NCBI RefSeq assembly: GCF_001434395.1
Contig: NZ_AZFS01000046.1
Location: forward strand, 203,215-267,214
Source: Levilactobacillus hammesii DSM 16381
GTDB lineage: Bacteria > Bacillota > Bacilli > Lactobacillales > Lactobacillaceae
DNA: 64,000 bases
Direction of reading: 5' to 3'
Made by a program: the position numbers and the translations under genes. Of the stretch, positions 43,896-57,350 are shown piece by piece (the stretch's first letter is position 1; the number at the start of each line of letters is the position of its first letter). The notes under the pieces are model-generated. The model did no database searches, was not told where the DNA came from, and was given only the letters and a program-made list of their open reading frames with translations.

Positions 43896-44480
43896 GTGGC
43901 GCAGCTATTTTTTCGGTACGGTGCAATGAATAGTGGGAAGACCATTGAAATCTTGAAGGTCGCCCATAACTATGAGGAACAACATAAGCGGGTCATTATC
44001 ATGACGAGTGGGCTGGATACCCGCGACGAGGTCGGTTACATCGCCAGTCGTATTGGGTTAAAGCGTGAAGCCCATCCAATCTTCGAAACGACCAACCTGT
44101 ACGACGAAATCAAGCGGATTGACGCGCACGCCAACTGTGTTTTAATTGACGAAGCCCAGTTTTTAAAGAAGGCTCACGTGCTCCAACTAGCCAAAGTCGT
44201 TGACGAGTTAAAGATTCCAGTCATGACGTTTGGTTTGAAGAATGATTTCAGAAATGAATTGTTTGAGGGCTCAAAATACCTCATGCTTTACGCGGATAAG
44301 ATCGAAGAGATGAAGACCATCTGCTGGTTCTGTACCAAGAAGGCCATCATGAATCTGCGGTTCCACGATGGCAAGCCCGTGTACGAGGGTGAACAGGTTC
44401 AGATTGGTGGTAACGAAGCCTACTATCCCGTCTGCCGGCGTCATTACTTCAATCCGCCATTGGATCAGATTGGCAAATAG
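43896..44480 (+). CDS. tdk: Thymidine kinase
   Basis: This 194-residue type II thymidine kinase salvages thymidine to d[17 protein letters not shown] near residue 6 is the P-loop, [10 protein letters not shown] near 82 the Walker B site, and a four-cysteine zinc site is formed by CWFC and the VCRRHY region. A GTG start follows AAAGGTGGG. TATAAT at 43859-43864 is the likely -10. The gene is divergent from murT. Confidence 0.95.
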   Translation: MAQLFFRYGAMNSGKTIEILKVAHNYEEQHKRVIIMTSGLDTRDEVGYIASRIGLKREAHPIFETTNLYDEIKRIDAHANCVLIDEAQFLKKAHVLQLAKVVDELKIPVMTFGLKNDFRNELFEGSKYLMLYADKIEEMKTICWFCTKKAIMNLRFHDGKPVYEGEQVQIGGNEAYYPVCRRHYFNPPLDQIGK

Positions 44481-44504
44481 GGTGTGCGAGCGTGAAAAAG
44501 CGTT

Positions 44505-44663
44505 GCGTGTCCCGTCAGATGTGGTAAGCTAGCTTAGCCAGTTGATCCTGGGATACACGCGTCTTGCTAGGCGAGGTGGCTGGTCCACTGCGCTGGCGAG
44601 AAGACTCAAGTAGCGGTCAGTGCGGATACTTTTGAGAGCACGACCGCTGCACTAAAATAATGA
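44505..44663 (+). other. Structured leader or small RNA before prfA
   Basis: GCGTGT-CCC pairs with GGG-AT-ACACGC (about 44506-44562), GTCTT pairs with AAGAC (44562-44607), and GTAGCGGTC-AGTGC pairs with GCAC-GACCGCTGC (about 44610-44652). No T-run follows the last stem, so it is more likely a leader than a terminator. A possible TTGCGT/TAAGCT promoter overlaps the first stem. No T-box motif was found. Confidence 0.45.
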
Positions 44664-44690
44664 ATGACAAATTGAAACGAGGTTAATCGA

Positions 44691-45776
44691 ATGGACGAAA
44701 TGTTTGACAAGCTCCAGGCCGTAGCCGATCGCTATGACGAGCTTAATGAATTGATCAGTGACCCCGAAGTTATTGCGGATACGCAACGCTTCATGGCGCT
44801 CTCCAAAGAAGAAGGGGAACTCCGGGAAACGGTCGACAAGTACCATCAATACCAAGAAGTCACCCAACAGATCAAGGATGACGATGAAATGTTGCGCGAA
44901 AAGCTTGACGATGACATGGATGCGATGGTCAAGGATGAGCTGAAGGATTTAAACGAGCAAAAAGAAAAGCTTGAAGAAGAAATTAAGGTTCTCTTGCTGC
45001 CTAAAGACCCCAACGATGATAAGAACATCATCATGGAAATCCACGGTGCTGCCGGTGGGGATGAAGCCAGCCTATTTGCTGCGGATCTCTTTAGCATGTA
45101 TTCAAAGTACGCTGAACGCCAAGGCTGGAAGATCGAAATTGTTGATGAGAATGCTACCGAAGTCGGTGGGTTCAAGGAAATTGTCATGATGATTACGGGT
45201 GACAAGGTCTACTCCAAGCTGAAGTACGAAAACGGTGCGCACCGGGTTCAACGGGTACCGGTTACGGAATCCGCTGGTCGGGTACACACGAGTACCGCGA
45301 CGGTTGGGGTGATGCCTGAAGAAGAAGACGTTGATATCGACATCGATCCTAAGGATATTCGGACTGACGTTTACCGGTCCTCTGGTGCCGGTGGTCAGCA
45401 TATTAACAAGACTTCCTCTGCCGTTCGGATGACCCACTTGCCAACGGGGATTGTGGTCGCCATGCAAGACGAACGGTCACAACAACAAAACCGGGCGAAG
45501 GCCATGCAGATTTTGCGGGCCCGGGTCTACGATTACTACAAGCAACAAGAAGAAAGTGCCTACAATGCGGAACGAAAGTCTGCTGTGGGGACGGGGGATC
45601 GTTCGGAACGGATTCGGACGTACAACTACCCACAAAACCGGGTGACCGATCACCGGATTGGGTTGACGTTAAACAAGCTCGATCGGATTATGAACGGGGA
45701 ACTCGATGATATTATCGATGCTCTGATTCTGTCCGATCAAGCGGCTAAGCTTGAAGACTTAAAGAATAATGGCTAA
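44691..45776 (+). CDS. prfA: Peptide chain release factor 1
   Basis: This 361-residue factor ends translation at UAA and UAG. The GGQ motif is in [17 protein letters not shown] near residue 230, and the stop-codon recognition region is around [18 protein letters not shown] (PVT in place of PxT) near 185. Length is standard. The stop overlaps prmC by 8 nt; PrmC methylates this GGQ glutamine, so the pairing makes functional sense. Confidence 0.98.
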   Translation: MDEMFDKLQAVADRYDELNELISDPEVIADTQRFMALSKEEGELRETVDKYHQYQEVTQQIKDDDEMLREKLDDDMDAMVKDELKDLNEQKEKLEEEIKVLLLPKDPNDDKNIIMEIHGAAGGDEASLFAADLFSMYSKYAERQGWKIEIVDENATEVGGFKEIVMMITGDKVYSKLKYENGAHRVQRVPVTESAGRVHTSTATVGVMPEEEDVDIDIDPKDIRTDVYRSSGAGGQHINKTSSAVRMTHLPTGIVVAMQDERSQQQNRAKAMQILRARVYDYYKQQEESAYNAERKSAVGTGDRSERIRTYNYPQNRVTDHRIGLTLNKLDRIMNGELDDIIDALILSDQAAKLEDLKNNG

Positions 45777-46611
45777 TCAACGCAATTATTTAGCCGTGTT
45801 ACGGCAAGGCCAAGCGCAGCTAACCGCAGCTGATCAGGACCCGAGTGCGGCGCAATACCTATTGACGGCAGCTTACGGGTGGACGTTTACTCAGTTGGTG
45901 ATGCACTACCGTGAGAGCATGCCGGAGACGGACTATCAGACGTATCAACAACAATTGAGCCGGGTCGCAAATGGTGAACCCGCTCAGTACGTTTTAGGTT
46001 GGGCTAATTTCTATGGTCGGGACTTTCAGGTGACCTCGGCGACACTGATTCCGCGACAGGAAACTGAAGAATTGGTCGGCTGGATTCTGGCGGCAACGAC
46101 GACGGCACCCATACGTGTGTTGGACGTGGGAACTGGTAGTGGTGCCATTGCGGTCACGCTAAAGGCGGAACGGCCAGACTGGACGGTCACGGCCAGCGAC
46201 ATTTCAGCGGCAGCCATTACCGTGGCACAAGCCAATGCACAAGCGTTGGCGGCGCCGGTTACGTTTGTCACGGGTGACCTATTCGCACCGGTTGCGGGTC
46301 AGCACTTCGATGTCATTGTGTCGAATCCTCCCTATATTGACCGGTCGGAGACGACAGTCATGGATGAATCGGTCAAACGCTATGAGCCGGATCAAGCGCT
46401 GTTTGCGGCGAATCACGGCCTAGCCTTCTACCAACGTTTCGCCACGGAACTGGCAACCTATTTGCGACCTGGGGGCCAGTTTTTTGCCGAAATTGGGTAT
46501 CGGCAGGGGGCGGCAGTTAAGGCGCTATTTACGGCGGCCCTGCCTGCTGCGACCGTGACGATTCGAGCGGACATCAACGGTCACGACCGAATGGTACACG
46601 TGCAACTCTAG
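45769..46611 (+). CDS. prmC: Release factor glutamine methyltransferase
   Basis: This 280-residue SAM-dependent enzyme methylates the GGQ glutamine of release factors. The SAM loop is [15 protein letters not shown] near residue 118, and the catalytic motif is [11 protein letters not shown] near 184. The start overlaps prfA by 8 nt, so the two are translationally coupled. Confidence 0.96.
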   Translation: MANQRNYLAVLRQGQAQLTAADQDPSAAQYLLTAAYGWTFTQLVMHYRESMPETDYQTYQQQLSRVANGEPAQYVLGWANFYGRDFQVTSATLIPRQETEELVGWILAATTTAPIRVLDVGTGSGAIAVTLKAERPDWTVTASDISAAAITVAQANAQALAAPVTFVTGDLFAPVAGQHFDVIVSNPPYIDRSETTVMDESVKRYEPDQALFAANHGLAFYQRFATELATYLRPGGQFFAEIGYRQGAAVKALFTAALPAATVTIRADINGHDRMVHVQL

Positions 46612-46638
46612 TTTTTGCGATGGGAGAGAAGAGAATTT

Positions 46639-47655
46639 ATGGAAACGAAGATTTTTCAACCAAATCAAATTAACGAGGCGGCAGCTGCCATTCAGGCCGG
46701 TGAACTCGTGGCTTTTCCCACGGAAACCGTCTATGGTTTGGGTGCGGATGCCACCAATGAGGCGGCGGTTAAACAGGTCTACCTCGCGAAGGGGCGGCCA
46801 AGTGACAATCCGCTGATTGTGCACGTCACGGGGGAAGATACCGTGAAGCAGTATGCGCAACCCTTGTCGGCCAAGGCAGAGGCTTTGATCAAAGCCTTTT
46901 GGCCGGGACCACTGACCTTGATCTTTAAGCTGCAACCGGGTAAGTTGTCCAAAGCGGTGACGGGTGGCTTGGCGACCGCGGCCTTTCGTAACCCAGCTAA
47001 CCAAGTGACGTTGGACCTGATTAAGGCTGCCGGGGTACCGTTGGTGGGACCATCTGCGAACACCTCGGGTAAGCCAAGTCCCACGCTGGCCAAGCACGTT
47101 TATCACGACTTGAATGGCAAAATTGCCGGAATTTTGGATGACGGTCCTACTAAGGTCGGTGTGGAGTCGACCGTGTTGGATATGTCGACAGAAGTTCCCA
47201 CGATTCTGCGGCCGGGTGGTGTGACCGAAGAACAGCTGGAAGCCGTGATTGGGACGGTACAGTCCAACCACCATAAGGTCGGCAAGGGTGAAATTCCCAA
47301 GGCGCCAGGGATGAAGTACAAACATTATGCGCCCAACGCCCAGGTAACCATTGTGGATGATGAGGCCGATTGGCCAGCTGCCTTGGCCTGGGCCGCCCAG
47401 CAGTCGGAAACGATCGGTGTGATGGCTTTGGACCACACCTTAGCCCAGGAAACCTTACCAACCAACACGGAGGCCTTCTCATTGGGTGCCGACCTGGCCA
47501 GTGCCAGTCACCGGCTGTTCGCGGGGCTACGGCACTATGATCTGGAGTCGCCAGTGACGGGAATTTTGGCACAAGGCTTTGCGCCAGAGGGCCTCGGTGC
47601 GGCTTACATGAATCGGTTAAACAAGTCGGCGGGTCAACAACACTTTGCCAAATAG
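46639..47655 (+). CDS. ywlC: L-threonylcarbamoyladenylate synthase (Sua5/YwlC)
   Basis: This 338-residue enzyme makes threonylcarbamoyl-AMP for the t6A modification of tRNAs that read ANN codons. The YrdC domain is in the first 210 residues (FPTETVYGLGADA, KGRPSDNPLIVH, GPSANTSGKPSPT, STVLDMS). The C-terminal Sua5 domain follows (KAPGMKYKHYAPNA). ATG 46639 follows GGGAGAGAAG; the frame's TTG at 46615 is rejected. It lies 27 bases after prmC in the same operon. Confidence 0.95.
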   Translation: METKIFQPNQINEAAAAIQAGELVAFPTETVYGLGADATNEAAVKQVYLAKGRPSDNPLIVHVTGEDTVKQYAQPLSAKAEALIKAFWPGPLTLIFKLQPGKLSKAVTGGLATAAFRNPANQVTLDLIKAAGVPLVGPSANTSGKPSPTLAKHVYHDLNGKIAGILDDGPTKVGVESTVLDMSTEVPTILRPGGVTEEQLEAVIGTVQSNHHKVGKGEIPKAPGMKYKHYAPNAQVTIVDDEADWPAALAWAAQQSETIGVMALDHTLAQETLPTNTEAFSLGADLASASHRLFAGLRHYDLESPVTGILAQGFAPEGLGAAYMNRLNKSAGQQHFAK

Positions 47656-47705
47656 GCAGGGTGGTCTAAACGGAACTGTCGGCGTAATTTAATTAAAGAT
47701 GAAGT

Positions 47706-47737
47706 TGTGTCCAGTCTGATGGCTGGGCACTTTTTTT
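47706..47737 (+). terminator. Terminator of the prfA-prmC-sua5 operon
   Basis: GTGTCCAG pairs with CTGGGCAC, followed by TTTTTTT. Confidence 0.83.
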
Positions 47738-47847
47738 GGCTACAGGTACAGACGGCGGTTTACAAAAAGATAAATAATCCAAACTTTACCCGTAGCCCAA
47801 CGAAATTTGGTAAAATGAAAACAACTACAGTTCAGGAGGGATCGCCA

Positions 47848-49089
47848 TTGAATTTTAAAGAACAAGATCCAGCGTTATGGGATGCCATTGCTAACGAGGA
47901 ACGTCGGCAAGAGGACACCATTGAGTTGATTGCCTCGGAAAACATTGTGAGTCACGCCGTACGTACTGCGCAGGGTTCCGTGTTGACGAACAAATACGCT
48001 GAAGGTTATCCAGGCAAGCGGTATTACGGGGGCACCCAGTACATTGACGTGGTTGAACAGCTGGCCATTGACCGTGCTAAGAAGCTGTTTAACGCCGAAT
48101 ACGCGAATGTCCAACCCCACTCTGGCTCACAGGCTAATCAGGCCGTTTACGCGGCATTTTTGAAGCCTGGCGACACCATTCTGGGGATGGGCCTGGATGC
48201 CGGGGGCCATTTGACCCATGGTGCCAAGGTGAACTTCTCAGGTAAGCTCTATGAAGCTTACAGCTATGGCTTGAATCCGGAAACGGAACTCCTGGACTAC
48301 GACATGATTCGTGATCTGGCTTTGAAGGTGAAGCCTCAAATGATCGTGGCCGGTGCCTCAGCTTACTCACGGACCATTGACTGGCACGCATTCCGGGCAA
48401 TTGCCGACGAAGTGGGGGCCTACCTGATGGTGGACATGGCCCACATTGCGGGCTTGGTCGCAGCTGGTCTTCATCCTAGTCCCGTTGGCATTGCCGATGT
48501 GGTGACGACCACGACGCATAAAACGCTTCGCGGGCCGCGTGGTGGGTTGATTCTGTCACAGGCTGAGAACGCTAAACGACTTAATTCCGCAGTCTTCCCT
48601 GGGACACAGGGGGGACCTTTGGAACACGTCATTGCCGGCAAGGCGGCCGCATTCTTTGAAGATCTCCAACCCGACTTTAAGGACTACGCCCAACAAATCA
48701 TCACGAATGCCGCGGCGATGGCCGATGAATTCAATAAATTGCCAACGGTTCGAGTCGTGTCTGGTGGGACGGACAATCATCTGATGACCTTGGATCTGTC
48801 CGCAACCGATCTGAATGGGAAGCAGGCGCAAGAATTATTAGATAGCGTCTTAATCACGACGAATAAAGAGTCAATTCCAAATGAAACGCTCAGTCCGTTC
48901 AAGACGTCCGGCATTCGGCTGGGAACGCCAGCAATCACGACCCGCGGTTTTAACGCCGACGAGTGTCGTGAGGTGGCCCGCCTGATTGTGAAGGCGGTCT
49001 TGAATCCCAATGATGACGCGGTCTTGGCGGAGGTTAAGGCACAAGTGCACGAGTTAACTCAGGCGCATCCTTTAACCGCATTGCCATAA
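47848..49089 (+). CDS. glyA: Serine hydroxymethyltransferase
   Basis: This 413-residue PLP enzyme converts serine and tetrahydrofolate to glycine and methylene-tetrahydrofolate. [33 protein letters not shown] and [15 protein letters not shown] (with the PLP lysine) are clear. The start is TTG 47848 with AGGAGGG eight bases upstream, which gives the normal family length; the frame extends back to 47707 through the terminator and promoter and cannot be coding there. Confidence 0.96.
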   Translation: MNFKEQDPALWDAIANEERRQEDTIELIASENIVSHAVRTAQGSVLTNKYAEGYPGKRYYGGTQYIDVVEQLAIDRAKKLFNAEYANVQPHSGSQANQAVYAAFLKPGDTILGMGLDAGGHLTHGAKVNFSGKLYEAYSYGLNPETELLDYDMIRDLALKVKPQMIVAGASAYSRTIDWHAFRAIADEVGAYLMVDMAHIAGLVAAGLHPSPVGIADVVTTTTHKTLRGPRGGLILSQAENAKRLNSAVFPGTQGGPLEHVIAGKAAAFFEDLQPDFKDYAQQIITNAAAMADEFNKLPTVRVVSGGTDNHLMTLDLSATDLNGKQAQELLDSVLITTNKESIPNETLSPFKTSGIRLGTPAITTRGFNADECREVARLIVKAVLNPNDDAVLAEVKAQVHELTQAHPLTALP

Positions 49090-49095
49090 AGTTTT

Positions 49096-49111
49096 TGAAA
49101 AAACGTTTTCA
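49096..49111. promoter_or_regulatory. cre-like palindrome between glyA and upp
   Basis: TGAAAAAACGTTTTCA resembles a CcpA site (AAARCGYTTTC core) with two extra bases on one side. It lies about 70 bases upstream of the upp start. Confidence 0.35.
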
Positions 49112-49182
49112 TTCAAAATTTATCCGTTTTGATAGCGTAGATAATGGTACAATTGTAAGAAATCATAAAGGAGCGTTTATTC

Positions 49183-49818
49183 ATGGGGAAGTTTCAAGTA
49201 CTCGACCACCCGTTGATTCAACACAAATTAACTATTATTCGGAACAAAAACTGTGGGACCCGCAGTTTCCGCGAGGTAGTTAACGAAATCTCGACTTTGA
49301 TGGCATACGAAGTGTCACGTGACATGCCATTACAGGACAAGGTTATTGAAACGCCAGTGGCCAAGATGACCGCCAAAGAACTTGCCGGCAAGAAAGTGGC
49401 CATTGTGCCAATCTTACGAGCAGGTATTGGGATGGTTGATGGGATCTTAGAGTTGATCCCCGCTGCAAAGGTTGGACACATCGGCATGTACCGCGATGAA
49501 GAAACCCTGCAGCCCCATGAATACTTTGTTAAAATGCCTTCTGATATCGATCAACGGCAAATCTTCATTGTTGATCCGATGTTAGCGACCGGTGGTTCCG
49601 CCATCATGGCCATCGATGCCCTGAAGAAGCGTGGTGCTAGCGAAAAGAACATGAAGTTCGTTTGCTTAGTATCTGCGCCAGAAGGGGTTAAAGCGCTGCG
49701 TGCAGCCCATCCTGATGTTGACATTTTCACGGCAGCCTTGGATGATCACTTGAACGAAGATGGCTACATCGTGCCTGGTTTGGGCGATGCTGGTGATCGT
49801 TTGTTTGGGACGAAGTAA
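49183..49818 (+). CDS. upp: Uracil phosphoribosyltransferase
   Basis: This 211-residue enzyme converts uracil and PRPP to UMP in pyrimidine salvage. The PRPP site is [17 protein letters not shown] near residue 125, and [15 protein letters not shown] near 75 and the C-terminal [18 protein letters not shown] complete the family pattern. AAGGAGCG precedes the ATG. It is followed by a terminator and the ATP synthase operon, a common order in Firmicutes. Confidence 0.97.
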   Translation: MGKFQVLDHPLIQHKLTIIRNKNCGTRSFREVVNEISTLMAYEVSRDMPLQDKVIETPVAKMTAKELAGKKVAIVPILRAGIGMVDGILELIPAAKVGHIGMYRDEETLQPHEYFVKMPSDIDQRQIFIVDPMLATGGSAIMAIDALKKRGASEKNMKFVCLVSAPEGVKALRAAHPDVDIFTAALDDHLNEDGYIVPGLGDAGDRLFGTK

Positions 49819-49824
49819 ACTTTA

Positions 49825-49858
49825 AAGAGATTCAGCCTTGGGCTGAGTCTCTTATTTG
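49825..49858 (+). terminator. upp terminator
   Basis: AAGAGATTCAGCC pairs with GGCTGAGTCTCTT around a TTG loop, followed by ATTTGTTT. Confidence 0.87.
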
Positions 49859-50089
49859 TTTGCTAAACCAGCGTGAACAAGGCCTTTTGGGGGCGTATGG
49901 GTCGTATTTATCCGGCAGACATTGCCGCTGATGGCCTTAACCGGACCTATTTACAGAAAAGGTGCTTGACAAGTCACGGTAATTATGAAGCTAATTGCGC
50001 GCGCAAACAGGATGTGAAACCGGTTACTATCCTTTTCAGCCCTAAGTTTATCCAAGTTGTGAATAATGTTTAGACTGTGAAAAATTGTT
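49859..50089. other. Gene-free region upstream of the atp promoter
   Basis: It contains AAGGCC...GGCCTT enclosing GGCAGACATTGCC, a TTGACA box near 49969 with a poor -10, and a TTGCGCGCGCAA palindrome. A 66-codon frame from 49873 has no ribosome-binding site. A small RNA is possible but unsupported. Confidence 0.35.
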
Positions 50090-50118
50090 TTGTTTTTTAG
50101 CTGAATTGGTGGTATCAT
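50090..50118 (+). promoter_or_regulatory. atp operon promoter
   Basis: TTGTTT (50090-50095) and TATCAT (50113-50118) are 17 bases apart. The leader is about 125 nt. Confidence 0.55.
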
Positions 50119-50132
50119 TTCCAGTGTATTTG

Positions 50133-50218
50133 AATGGAGCGCTCGCTTCGTTCACTATTCCGCATTTCTCGAAAGAAAACTTAATGAAAATATTAGGTGA
50201 AACCTTCGAGAAACCGCG
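50133..50218 (+). other. Two hairpins in the atp operon leader
   Basis: GAAT-GGAGCG pairs with CGTTC-ATTC (50133-50160), and TTTCTCGAA (50165-50173) pairs with TTCGAGAAA (50205-50213), extended by CGC/GCG. They may protect the mRNA or regulate translation of atpB. Confidence 0.5.
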
Positions 50219-50249
50219 TCCATATAGTGTTGAAAAGAGGTGATATTCG

Positions 50250-50969
50250 GTGAATGATGGTCCAGTTTCGACCTTCCAATTTCTGGGATTGACGTTTAGC
50301 ACGGCCAACATTGTGTCCGCTTCGGTGGTCTTTGTCCTTGTTGTTGCTTTGGTATACTTCACTTCCAGACATTTGGCCATGAAGCCAACTTCAGGACAAA
50401 ACTTCCTGGAATGGCTGATTGATTTTACCAACGGAATTTTGAAGGGGTCCATTCCTGCTAAGGAAATTGGCGGTTTTGGATTGTACGGTTTCACTTTATT
50501 TATCTTCCTGTTCCTGTCTAACGAATTGGGGTTGTTTATCAACCTCGCGTTGCCGAACGGTGCCACCATCGTCCGTAGTCCAACGTCTGATCCAGTGACG
50601 ACGTTGACTTTCTCATTAATGACGTTGATGCTTGCGCAGTTTGCAGGGGTAAGTAAATTGGGTTACAAAGCCCACTTCGGGAATTACTTGAAGCCTTTTA
50701 AGGTCTGGATAGTTATCAGTATCTTTGAAGAGTTCACGAACTTCCTAACGTTGGGTCTCCGTATCTTCGGGGTTATCTTCTCTGGTGAAATGCTACTGGG
50801 AATAATCTGGAAGCTTGCGGTTTCACATGGCATCGCAACGATGATTGTCGCTGTACCACTTGAGATGGCTTGGCAAGGATTCTCTGCTTTCTTAGGGGCA
50901 ATCCAAGCCTTCGTCTTCGTTACGTTGTCTTCAGTTTACATTTCTCAAAAACTTGAAATTGAGGAATAA
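50250..50969 (+). CDS. atpB: ATP synthase subunit a
   Basis: This 239-residue membrane subunit forms the proton half-channels of the Fo motor. The essential arginine is in FLTLGLRIFGVIFSGE near residue 170, and the C-terminal QAFVFVTLSSVYIS is conserved. The start is GTG 50250 with AGAGGTGATATTCG upstream. It is the first gene of an operon in the order a-c-b-delta-alpha-gamma-beta-epsilon; no atpI is visible upstream. Confidence 0.97.
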   Translation: MNDGPVSTFQFLGLTFSTANIVSASVVFVLVVALVYFTSRHLAMKPTSGQNFLEWLIDFTNGILKGSIPAKEIGGFGLYGFTLFIFLFLSNELGLFINLALPNGATIVRSPTSDPVTTLTFSLMTLMLAQFAGVSKLGYKAHFGNYLKPFKVWIVISIFEEFTNFLTLGLRIFGVIFSGEMLLGIIWKLAVSHGIATMIVAVPLEMAWQGFSAFLGAIQAFVFVTLSSVYISQKLEIEE

Positions 50970-50982
50970 AGTTTTTATATAA

Positions 50983-51216
<234 letters not shown>

Positions 51217-51268
51217 TTTTTTTACCACGATGATGTTTATATCTGATAGTAGAAGGAGGTGTCAATAG

Positions 51269-51784
51269 ATGCTCTCACATTTAGTGATTGGTTCAGGGCT
51301 TTACTTTGGTGATTCTATTTTCTACGTCGTTTGTTTCTTGCTTTTGATGTGGATTGTTAAGGTTTTGGCTTGGAAGCCAGTAACCAAGATGATGCAGGAT
51401 CGGGCTGACAAGATCAGCAATGATATTGACTCAGCTGAAAACTCACGGAATGAGGCTGCTGACTTAGTTCAGAAGCGCCAAGCCGCGTTAGCTAGTTCAC
51501 GGTCTGAAGCACAAACGATTGTTAACGATGCCAAGACCAATGGTCAACAGCAACGTGAACAAATCGTGACGCAAGCACAAACCGATGCACAGACGTTAAA
51601 GCAAAATGCCCAAAAGGACATTGAGCAAGAACGCCAAGATGCCCTGGTCAACGCCCGCAATGATGTGGCGGACCTATCTATTGAGATTGCTTCCAAGATC
51701 ATTCAACGAGAATTGAAAGCTGACGATCAAAAGGCATTAATTGATTCTTATATCGAAGGGTTGGGGAAGCAACATGAGTCTTAA
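51269..51784 (+). CDS. atpF: ATP synthase subunit b
   Basis: This 171-residue stator subunit has one N-terminal membrane helix (about 11-30) and a long, charged coiled coil rich in Gln, Ala and Glu to the C-terminus. It joins Fo to F1 through the delta subunit. AGAAGGAGGTG precedes the ATG. The end overlaps atpH by 11 nt. Confidence 0.96.
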   Translation: MLSHLVIGSGLYFGDSIFYVVCFLLLMWIVKVLAWKPVTKMMQDRADKISNDIDSAENSRNEAADLVQKRQAALASSRSEAQTIVNDAKTNGQQQREQIVTQAQTDAQTLKQNAQKDIEQERQDALVNARNDVADLSIEIASKIIQRELKADDQKALIDSYIEGLGKQHES

Positions 51785-52316
51785 TAGGGCAACTGTAGCT
51801 AAGCGCTACGCAAAAGCATTATATGAACTGTTGTCCGAAAAAGACCAACTGGAGTCAGGCTTCACAGAACTCAAAGAACTTCGAAGTATCTTCCAGGACA
51901 ACCCGCAACTGAGCACTTTGCTCTCAGACGCTAGCCTGCAGGTTGCTGAACGTGAAGCTTTAGTGCAACCGTTACTGAAAGACGCATCACCATATATCAA
52001 GAACTTTGTTCAAATGGTATATGATTATGGCCGGATGGAAAATGTGGTTGACATCGTTGACCAATTCCAGGCCATGTATGATGAGGCTAATCATACGGTT
52101 TACGCTAAAGTGACCACGGCGGTTCCTTTAACGGATGACCAAAAGACACAAATCGAGAATTCCTACGCACAACGTGTAGGCGCCGACAAGGTGATCTTGA
52201 CGAGTCAAGTCGATCCTTCTGTGATCGGTGGGGTTATCGTTAAAGCTGCTGACACGGTTCTTGATGGTAGCTTACGAACAAAAATCAATCGTTTACGGCA
52301 GCAACTGCTAGCATAA
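51774..52316 (+). CDS. atpH: ATP synthase subunit delta
   Basis: This 180-residue subunit links the b stalk to the top of F1. It starts with [20 protein letters not shown], and the C-terminal [21 protein letters not shown] is the family signature. ATG 51774 has GGGGAAG upstream; the longer frame from 51741 lies inside atpF and is rejected. Confidence 0.95.
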   Translation: MSLNRATVAKRYAKALYELLSEKDQLESGFTELKELRSIFQDNPQLSTLLSDASLQVAEREALVQPLLKDASPYIKNFVQMVYDYGRMENVVDIVDQFQAMYDEANHTVYAKVTTAVPLTDDQKTQIENSYAQRVGADKVILTSQVDPSVIGGVIVKAADTVLDGSLRTKINRLRQQLLA

Positions 52317-52331
52317 CGAATTCGGTAATAA

Positions 52332-53888
<1,557 letters not shown>

Positions 53889-53918
53889 GATTACTTGAAG
53901 GAAGGATGGTGAGAAATA

Positions 53919-54818
53919 ATGGCTGAATCAATTCATGACGTTCAACGTCGGATTAATTCCACGAAAGCAACCCGTCAAATTACGGCGGCAATGCACATGG
54001 TTTCGACCGCGAAGTTAAATAAGATTCAGAAACACGCAGTCGGCTACCAAGACTATGTTTCGAAAGTTAAGGCTGTCGTTATGCATCTTTCACAGTCTCA
54101 TCTGTTAGATAATTCCTCAAGTAGCCTACAGTCGAACCGTCCAGTAAAGAAAACCGCATATTTAGTGATCACCTCCGATCGTGGAATGGTGGGTAGCTAT
54201 AATAGTAGCGTGCTCCGAGAAGCCAATACGTTCATTAAAGAACGGACACCCAATCCTGACGACTACATGGTGTTAGCCGTTGGGGGAACCGGTGCCGACT
54301 TCTATCGGAACCGCGGAATCAATGTGGCTTATGAATACCGTGGGGTCAGCGATGTGCCTGAATTTAACGAAGTTCGGGAAATTGTCAAGACCGTTACCAC
54401 GATGTTTGATAACGAAGTGTTCGATGAACTCTTCGTGTGCTACAACCACTTTGTGAACCGGATTTCATCCCGTTTTCGGGCTGAAAAAATGTTACCAGTC
54501 GACAAGGAAACCTTGTCTTCTGATGCGGCAAACGATACGCAAGCTGCACCATTAACGGCTGAGTACGATACTGAACCTTCTGAAGAAGAAGTGTTGCAGG
54601 TCGTTCTGCCACAATACGCAGAAAGCTTAGTTTATGGTGCGATCTTGGACGCGAAGACTTCCGAACATGCATCAAGTTCTAATGCGATGCAATCAGCCAC
54701 TGATAATGCCGATGATTTAATTGGGACGTTGCAACTGCACTATAACCGTGCACGTCAAGCAGCGATCACCACTGAAATCACCGAAATTACTGGTGGTCAG
54801 GAAGCCTTAAATAATTAA
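53919..54818 (+). CDS. atpG: ATP synthase subunit gamma
   Basis: This 299-residue central shaft subunit opens with the coiled-coil helix [22 protein letters not shown] and ends with the partner helix ([25 protein letters not shown]). An acidic insert near residue 200-225 is longer than in E. coli. GGAAGGATGGTGAG precedes the ATG. Confidence 0.97.
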   Translation: MAESIHDVQRRINSTKATRQITAAMHMVSTAKLNKIQKHAVGYQDYVSKVKAVVMHLSQSHLLDNSSSSLQSNRPVKKTAYLVITSDRGMVGSYNSSVLREANTFIKERTPNPDDYMVLAVGGTGADFYRNRGINVAYEYRGVSDVPEFNEVREIVKTVTTMFDNEVFDELFVCYNHFVNRISSRFRAEKMLPVDKETLSSDAANDTQAAPLTAEYDTEPSEEEVLQVVLPQYAESLVYGAILDAKTSEHASSSNAMQSATDNADDLIGTLQLHYNRARQAAITTEITEITGGQEALNN

Positions 54819-54834
54819 TGACGGGAGGAATTAA

Positions 54835-56256
<1,422 letters not shown>

Positions 56257-56269
56257 GGAGGGATTCTAA

Positions 56270-56689
56270 TTGGCTGATAATCGATCAGTATTATCCGTTA
56301 GTATCGTAACCCCAGATGGCCGGGTCTATGAACACGATGGTGAACTCTTGGTCATTAAGACTAAGTTGGGTCAACTCGGGATCATGCCCAATCACGTGCC
56401 CGTCATTTCTTCTTTGGAAGTTGATGAAGTGCGGATCAAACATGATGGTGAAGAAGATGAAGTTGCCGTTAACGGTGGTTTTCTCGAATTCTCCGACAAT
56501 GTTGCCACTATTGTTGCTGACAGTGCGGAACGTCAAGACGATATTGACGTCGGTCGTGCTGAAAGTGCGCGTGATCGTGCTCAAGCTGCCATTAAAAAGG
56601 CACAAGACGAACACGATGCTGACACTTTGGCGCGGGCAGAAGTCGCTTTGCGGCGGGCCATTAACCGAATTAACGTCGCCAATCATTAA
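56270..56689 (+). CDS. atpC: ATP synthase subunit epsilon
   Basis: This 139-residue subunit has an N-terminal beta sandwich (VSIVTPDGRVYEHDGELLVIKT, GQLGIMPNHVPVISSL) and two C-terminal helices (RAESARDRAQAAIKKA). It couples rotation and inhibits ATP hydrolysis. The start is TTG 56270, with GGGAGGG upstream. It is the last gene of the operon. Confidence 0.96.
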   Translation: MADNRSVLSVSIVTPDGRVYEHDGELLVIKTKLGQLGIMPNHVPVISSLEVDEVRIKHDGEEDEVAVNGGFLEFSDNVATIVADSAERQDDIDVGRAESARDRAQAAIKKAQDEHDADTLARAEVALRRAINRINVANH

Positions 56690-56708
56690 GCACAATCATA
56701 GATGTTTA

Positions 56709-56745
56709 GAAAAGACCATTCTCACTAACGGGAATGGTCTTTTTG
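56709..56745 (+). terminator. atp operon terminator
   Basis: AAAAGACCATTC pairs with GAATGGTCTTTTT around a short loop. Confidence 0.88.
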
Positions 56746-57092
56746 TGTGGAAATAGTTAATTGGTTGTGCGGGTATAACCCGATACTGTCGGCATTCTAA
56801 TTGCACATTTCCGGATTGGTCTAAGAATGATGACGATTAAAGTTCGGAAATTGCCTGAGTCCCTTGAAGGGGGAGCGGGCGGGCCAACGAAGCACAAAAC
56901 CCGTTTACTCTGTATTTTTAAATGAAAGTCACGCGGAAAACGTCTTTTTCATAAATAACTTATAGTTTGTTCAGTTATACCTATTAATAAAGCCAAATGT
57001 AATATTACAAACGCCGATTTTGCTGGAATTTGAAGGACAAGGACGAAAAACTATGCTATAGTTGGTGAGAATGTTTAGAAGGGATTGAGTTA
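56746..57092. other. Intergenic region between atpC and the DUF1146 gene
   Basis: Short hairpins CGGGT-ATA-ACCCG and CCCTT-GA-AGGG and a distant pair ATTTCCG/CGGAAAT are present. TATAGT near 57057 is a likely -10 for the next gene, with a weak -35. No ORF seen. Confidence 0.4.
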
Positions 57093-57320
57093 ATGAAACT
57101 TATCGGGTTGCAGGGAATTTTAACGATTGTTAGTCATTTAACCTTTATTGCTCTCGCTTTTTGGGCAATCTCGGCGTTACACATTGAACGGCTAATGTCG
57201 GTGTACCCCCGTCAGGCACGTGTCGTAATCGTGATGTTATCGGTTGCGATTGGGTACGGCTGTAGCTCGTTCTTTCTGGACTTCATCAATAATGTTCGTA
57301 ATCTGGGCTATTTACTTTAA
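57093..57320 (+). CDS. DUF1146 family small membrane protein
   Basis: This 75-residue protein has two membrane helices (about 6-28 and 47-65). The spacing and the position before murA match the YwzB/DUF1146 family that follows the atp operon in many Firmicutes. Function is unknown. It lies 30 bases upstream of murA and is probably cotranscribed. Confidence 0.82.
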   Translation: MKLIGLQGILTIVSHLTFIALAFWAISALHIERLMSVYPRQARVVIVMLSVAIGYGCSSFFLDFINNVRNLGYLL

Positions 57321-57350
57321 GCAAGCCCGAAAATTTTTTGGAGGTATCCC

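Noticed and set aside
44505-44663. T-box leader before prfA
   Set aside because: The T-box sequence (TGGNACCGCG-like) is absent, and no antiterminator/terminator pair with a T-run is present.
49873-50073. 66-codon frame upstream of the atp operon
   Set aside because: No ribosome-binding site, no recognisable protein pattern, and it overlaps likely promoter sequence.
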